Positions 60,837 through 64,000 of a DNA stretch of 64,000 nucleotides are shown here, one piece after another. Position numbers and translations under genes: made by a program. The stretch comes from Sulfuricurvum sp. (GTDB lineage Bacteria > Campylobacterota > Campylobacteria > Campylobacterales > Sulfurimonadaceae). Below the pieces are notes generated by a model. It ran no database searches, was not told where the DNA came from, and was given only the letters and a program-made list of their open reading frames with translations. The stretch's first letter is position 1. Every line of letters starts with the position of its first letter. The stretch spans positions 263,796 to 327,795 of the forward strand of contig JAUYAU010000001.1 of assembly GCA_030693335.1 (NCBI GenBank), written 5' to 3'.

Positions 60837-62879
60837 ATGAATAAAAAAACGACACTGCTATTTGGAATTCATATGCACCAACCTGTTGATAATTTTCAGT
60901 GGGTAATCGAGCATGGTGTAGAGGTATGTTATGGCCCTTTTTTCGATGTACTCAGCCGGTATCCCCAATTTCGTTTCGCTGTGCATTGCAGTGGATGGCT
61001 GATGGAACAGATTGCGAAAAATCATACGAAACTCTATGCACAAATCCTATCTCTCGCACAAAAAGGGTCTATTGAATTTTTCAGTGCGGGTTACTATGAA
61101 CCAATTTTGAGTGTTATACCCTCGCAAGACCGAGTTACTCAGATCAATATGCTCAATGACTCTATTGAGTCGGCTTTTAAACAAAGACCAAAAGGTCTGT
61201 GGCTTACGGAGCGGGTGTGGGAGTCATCACTAATTCCGGATTTGGAAAAAAGCGGTATTGACTATACGGTAATGGACGATTACCATTTTCAGTGTGCCGG
61301 TTTCGATCAAGAAATACTGGACGGATATTATATGAGTGAAGAGGGAGGAAAAAATATTGGACTTTTCCCTATCAGTAAAAAACTGCGCTATGCCATACCT
61401 TTTTTAAATGTTGAGACAGCCATTGAGGCAATCAAATCGTATAACCGCGAAGATGATTCCGCAGCGATTATTTTTGATGATGCCGAAAAGTTCGGTATGT
61501 GGCCCGGCACCCATGAATGGGTTTATGAAAAAGGGTGGTTAGAGAAGTTTATCCAAGCGGTCCTTGCCGACGAATCGATAGAAACACTTCATTATGGCGA
61601 ATATATCTCCAGACATAAAACACGAGGCATTGCTTATTTACCGAATGTTTCGTATTATGAGATGGGGGAGTGGAGTCTTCGCGCCGATGATGCACTAAAA
61701 CTGGAAGCATTTAAACATGAAATGGGAAGCAAGCGTTATGATGAAGAAGGAGTTAAGTTTTTAAAAGGGGGTATCTGGAAAAACTTTTTTGTGAAGTATG
61801 AGGAGAGCAATCGGCTTCACAAACGGATGCTCGAACTCTCAGGTGTGCGTAAAAAGGTTAAAAATCCCCATTTCGATACGGCGCTGTATAAATTTCAAAC
61901 CAATGATGCACTTTGGCATGGGGTTTTTGGTGGACTTTATTTGCCAAACCTGCGGGACAATGCCTATCGCTATCTTATAGAAGGTGAAAATATCCGTTAT
62001 GGCAATAAGAGTTTGATCGCAACGGATCAAAATGAGCTGGATGGATACGACAAGGTCAAAATAGTAACACCCAAATCAATCTTTCGATTTGACAGTGCAC
62101 ATGGCGGACAGCTTGTCGAATTTGATGATAGAACGGGATGTTTTAACTGGCAAAATACATTAACACGCCGTAAAGAGGCGTATCATCATAAGATATTTGA
62201 AGAGCCTTCGGCAGTGGAACAAACACCACAGCATGACGGTATCGATACGATTCACAATAGTGCCATCGAGGTGGATGATGCCCTTCGTGACGCTTTGATA
62301 TATGACTGGTATCTTAAAAATTCGTTCATTGACCATATCAGTGACGATACGTTTGGAGTTGAAAATTTTCGGCATTGTAATTTTAGAGAATACGGAGATT
62401 TTGTCAATCAGCCCTTTGAGATGACCTATAATCAAAAAAAAGTAACGTTTAGCCGTGAGGGCGGACTTTATTTTCCGCATAAAGTCTCTGCACGACTGGA
62501 AAAGACTTTTACCCCTAAACCAAATGGTCTTGATTTTGAGATTGGATTCTCCAGTGAGTCTGAGGGCAATTTTAGTTATGTATTAGAACACAATTTTCAT
62601 TTTGCAAATTATGATACTCTCCTTATAAATGGTGTGCCATTGGATAGACAGCAAGAAAGCATTCCAACGAATAAACTGGAAATTATTGATACCGACTTAA
62701 AGAAGAAAATCATTATTGAGCTAAATCAACCGTTTTCTTTGTATTTTTATCGCCATGAAACCTTATCCCAAAGTGAACAAGGGTTTGATTTGACAGTGCA
62801 AAATATCAGTTTCGCGATGGTTGTTCCTTTTTGTAAAGAGTTTGCACTATCTGGCGCTTTGGAGGTTCTTGATGTCTGA
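60837..62879 (+). CDS. GH57 4-alpha-glucanotransferase (TLGT-like)
   Basis: This 680-residue enzyme closely follows the Thermococcus litoralis 4-alpha-glucanotransferase plan. It has the HMHQP motif (His12), the nucleophile Glu125 in WLTERVWES, the acid/base Asp214 in IFDDAEKFGMWPG (TLGT uses E123 and D214), and a C-terminal DUF1925/DUF1926-like beta domain (DALIYDWYLKNSFIDH near 485). It transfers alpha-1,4-glucan segments, so it can lengthen or recycle maltodextrins. No signal peptide, so cytoplasmic. It starts 9 bases after the first GH57 with GGAGAAGG upstream, showing tight co-expression. Confidence 0.9.
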   Translation: MNKKTTLLFGIHMHQPVDNFQWVIEHGVEVCYGPFFDVLSRYPQFRFAVHCSGWLMEQIAKNHTKLYAQILSLAQKGSIEFFSAGYYEPILSVIPSQDRVTQINMLNDSIESAFKQRPKGLWLTERVWESSLIPDLEKSGIDYTVMDDYHFQCAGFDQEILDGYYMSEEGGKNIGLFPISKKLRYAIPFLNVETAIEAIKSYNREDDSAAIIFDDAEKFGMWPGTHEWVYEKGWLEKFIQAVLADESIETLHYGEYISRHKTRGIAYLPNVSYYEMGEWSLRADDALKLEAFKHEMGSKRYDEEGVKFLKGGIWKNFFVKYEESNRLHKRMLELSGVRKKVKNPHFDTALYKFQTNDALWHGVFGGLYLPNLRDNAYRYLIEGENIRYGNKSLIATDQNELDGYDKVKIVTPKSIFRFDSAHGGQLVEFDDRTGCFNWQNTLTRRKEAYHHKIFEEPSAVEQTPQHDGIDTIHNSAIEVDDALRDALIYDWYLKNSFIDHISDDTFGVENFRHCNFREYGDFVNQPFEMTYNQKKVTFSREGGLYFPHKVSARLEKTFTPKPNGLDFEIGFSSESEGNFSYVLEHNFHFANYDTLLINGVPLDRQQESIPTNKLEIIDTDLKKKIIIELNQPFSLYFYRHETLSQSEQGFDLTVQNISFAMVVPFCKEFALSGALEVLDV

Positions 62880-63897
62880 AATCCGTTATAATCGGATGTA
62901 TGACACGCATGTCATCATTGCTCCAGAGCGTCTTCATCGACCGGAGTGTGAGATTGATCTTAAAACTATTGAGTCATCGGACATTTGTCCTTTTTGTGAG
63001 GGGAATGAGTCGATGACACCTCCGGAAATTTTTGCTATACGCGGTGATGGAACGTTTGCGAATGAAGGTGGCTGGAAGACTCGTGTTGTTCCCAATCTCT
63101 ATAAAGCAGTTAAAATTGAAACTCCGTATCAGCATCATTACGGAATGTTTGAATACTGGGAGGGCTTTGGTGCGCATGAAATTGTAATCGATACACCTAC
63201 CCATCATATTTCTATGATGCAATGGAATGTGAGTGAGGTTGGGTTTTGGCTTAAAACATTGCGAGAACGATCAGGGGATTTGCGACGTGATCACCGTATC
63301 GCCTATTTGTCTCTTTTTAAAAATGAAGGGTATCTCTCCGGGTCTACACAAACCCATTCGCATACACAGATTATCGGTTTGCCTATTATTCCCAGAGAAG
63401 ATGCACAGCGTTATAGACGTGAATATGAGCATTATAAAGCTACAGGAAAGGCAATGCTTGAGTTAATGGTGCATCAAGAGGAAGAAGATGGAACTCGTAT
63501 TGTTTCAAAAAAAGGCGACTTTACTGCGTATTGTCCTTATGCTAGTGCATATCCCTTTGAAGTGATGATCAGTTCACAAAAAGAATTGGGTCAAATTGAT
63601 AGCTTGAGTGATCCATCGATTGAAGATATTTCACAGTTACTTTTATCGACGTTAAAACGTTTGGAACGTCAGCTGGGATGTTTTCATTTTAATCTCTGCG
63701 TGTTGACTCCACCTCTACAAGAAGGGACTATAGGGTATGATGAGTTTGGCAGTATTGATAAATACAGCAGGTTTGCCATAAGGATTATGCCACGACTCTA
63801 TCGTCATGGAGGGTTTGAAGTCAATACAGGTGTATTGATCAATCCTGTTGTACCTGAAATTGCGGCCAAATTGCTTCGGGAGAGCTCAGATGTCTAA
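62872..63897 (+). CDS. GalT-fold nucleotidyl(transfer)ase, ADP-glucose phosphorylase-like
   Basis: This 341-residue HIT-superfamily protein related to galactose-1-phosphate uridylyltransferase has CPFC at about 39-42 followed by [19 protein letters not shown] (about 103-112) and the active-site segment [12 protein letters not shown] with nucleophile His164. The catalytic motif is HSHTQ rather than the GalT HPHGQ. I recall that the plant ADP-glucose phosphorylase branch has a similar HSHxQ motif and a CPFC-GNE start. In a glgA cluster, ADP-glucose turnover fits better than galactose use. ATG 62872 has GGAGG 6 bases upstream and overlaps the GH57 gene by 8 bases; the track start 62821 is rejected. 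Confidence 0.85.
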   Translation: MSEIRYNRMYDTHVIIAPERLHRPECEIDLKTIESSDICPFCEGNESMTPPEIFAIRGDGTFANEGGWKTRVVPNLYKAVKIETPYQHHYGMFEYWEGFGAHEIVIDTPTHHISMMQWNVSEVGFWLKTLRERSGDLRRDHRIAYLSLFKNEGYLSGSTQTHSHTQIIGLPIIPREDAQRYRREYEHYKATGKAMLELMVHQEEEDGTRIVSKKGDFTAYCPYASAYPFEVMISSQKELGQIDSLSDPSIEDISQLLLSTLKRLERQLGCFHFNLCVLTPPLQEGTIGYDEFGSIDKYSRFAIRIMPRLYRHGGFEVNTGVLINPVVPEIAAKLLRESSDV

Positions 63898-64000
63898 ACA
63901 ACGTATCCTTTTTGCTGCCAGTGAAGTCTATCCGTTTGCCAAAACCGGTGGTTTGGCTGATGTCGCACATGCGTTACCTCGTGCGTTGGCACAGACATTT
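63890..64000 (+). CDS. glgA: Glycogen synthase, N-terminal fragment (cut by window end)
   Basis: Only 37 codons are present because the window ends. The start [20 protein letters not shown] and the ADP-glucose-binding KTGGLADV motif are diagnostic for bacterial GlgA (GT5), which extends alpha-1,4-glucan from ADP-glucose. The ATG overlaps the GalT-like stop by 8 bases, with GGGAGAG shortly upstream, so it is translated from the same mRNA. The rest of the cluster is presumably beyond 64000. Confidence 0.9.
   Translation, partial: MSKQRILFAASEVYPFAKTGGLADVAHALPRALAQTF

Noticed and set aside
62872-63897. Assignment as classical galactose-1-phosphate uridylyltransferase (galT)
   Set aside because: The active-site motif is HSHTQ, not HPHGQ, and no other gal gene is present, so a Leloir role is not supported.
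1-64000. CRISPR array, insertion sequence, prophage or rRNA/tRNA genes
   Set aside because: No regularly spaced repeats, transposase-like ORF or tRNA cloverleaf was noticed on reading. Intergenic regions are short and AT-rich, and almost all long ORFs have housekeeping identities.

Overview
This 64 kb window is a gene-dense stretch of a Campylobacterota (epsilonproteobacterial) chromosome, most like the free-living Sulfuricurvum/Sulfurimonas group. This rests on gene order and family content, not on a database search. Lineage markers are the fused CcsBA cytochrome c synthase; the block gatC / cvpA-fur-lysS-glyA-DUF1882-SPOR-aroE, which I recall in nearly the same order from Campylobacter jejuni; the run accD-rlmH-dksA-membrane protein-dus; and a fliN-fliO pair whose FliO has a large N-terminal extracytoplasmic domain, as in Helicobacter. 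I see no rRNA, tRNA, CRISPR array, insertion sequence or prophage. No stretch longer than about 300 bases lacks a gene.

Layout. (1) 1-1.8 kb: a DUF4395 membrane protein coupled to an Rrf2 regulator without cysteines, then a small unknown ORF and recO on the minus strand. (2) 2-12.8 kb, plus strand: gltB-gltD glutamate synthase, an inositol-monophosphatase-family enzyme, accD, a ThiE-family protein, rlmH, a DksA-like factor, a membrane protein and a tRNA-dihydrouridine synthase, mostly in tight overlapping operons. (3) 12.8-14.5 kb, minus: a CheX-like protein, FliN and FliO, coupled by 4-base overlaps. (4) 14.6-26.8 kb, plus: TauE/SafE transporter, uvrA, an HDOD protein, polA, gdhA, ccsBA and a bacteriohemerythrin. 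(5) 26.8-32 kb: dnaJ (minus), recR (plus), a two-RCK potassium-channel-like protein, a small membrane protein and a DUF4015-type putative glycoside hydrolase. (6) 32-37.6 kb: a DEAD-box helicase, then a molybdate locus (modE, ModE operator, modA, a two-TOBE protein, modB, modC). (7) 37.6-46 kb, minus: aroE, trpE-like, SPOR, DUF1882, glyA, lysS, fur, cvpA and a GGDEF cyclase. (8) 46.2-53.7 kb: class II DAHP synthase, pilT, an ArsC/Spx-like protein and gatC, then a plus-strand run of YfgM-like protein, BamB-like lipoprotein, Xer recombinase, coaX and hisG, then a glycine-zipper envelope protein. (9) 53.8-64 kb, plus: a central carbon and storage-glucan cluster of gap, pgi, a sugar-nucleotidyltransferase/degenerate-phosphohexomutase fusion, two GH57 enzymes, a GalT/ADP-glucose-phosphorylase-like enzyme, and the start of glgA cut by the window edge.

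How it fits together. gltBD and gdhA give two routes of ammonium assimilation. The mod locus supplies molybdate, presumably for molybdoenzymes encoded elsewhere, and carries a ModE-type operator with the same arm sequence and spacing that I recall for E. coli modA. The right end links gluconeogenic enzymes (a GAPDH with NADP-type residues, and PGI) to synthesis and remodelling of an alpha-glucan.

Nothing here is plainly a new defence or mobile system. The least conventional parts are the fusion protein whose phosphohexomutase motifs are all lost, the GalT-like enzyme in a glycogen context, the two-TOBE ORF inside the mod operon, and the GFGE-filter potassium channel. Many start codons were moved from the ORF-track start to an internal ATG with a better ribosome binding site; each such change is explained in its entry.
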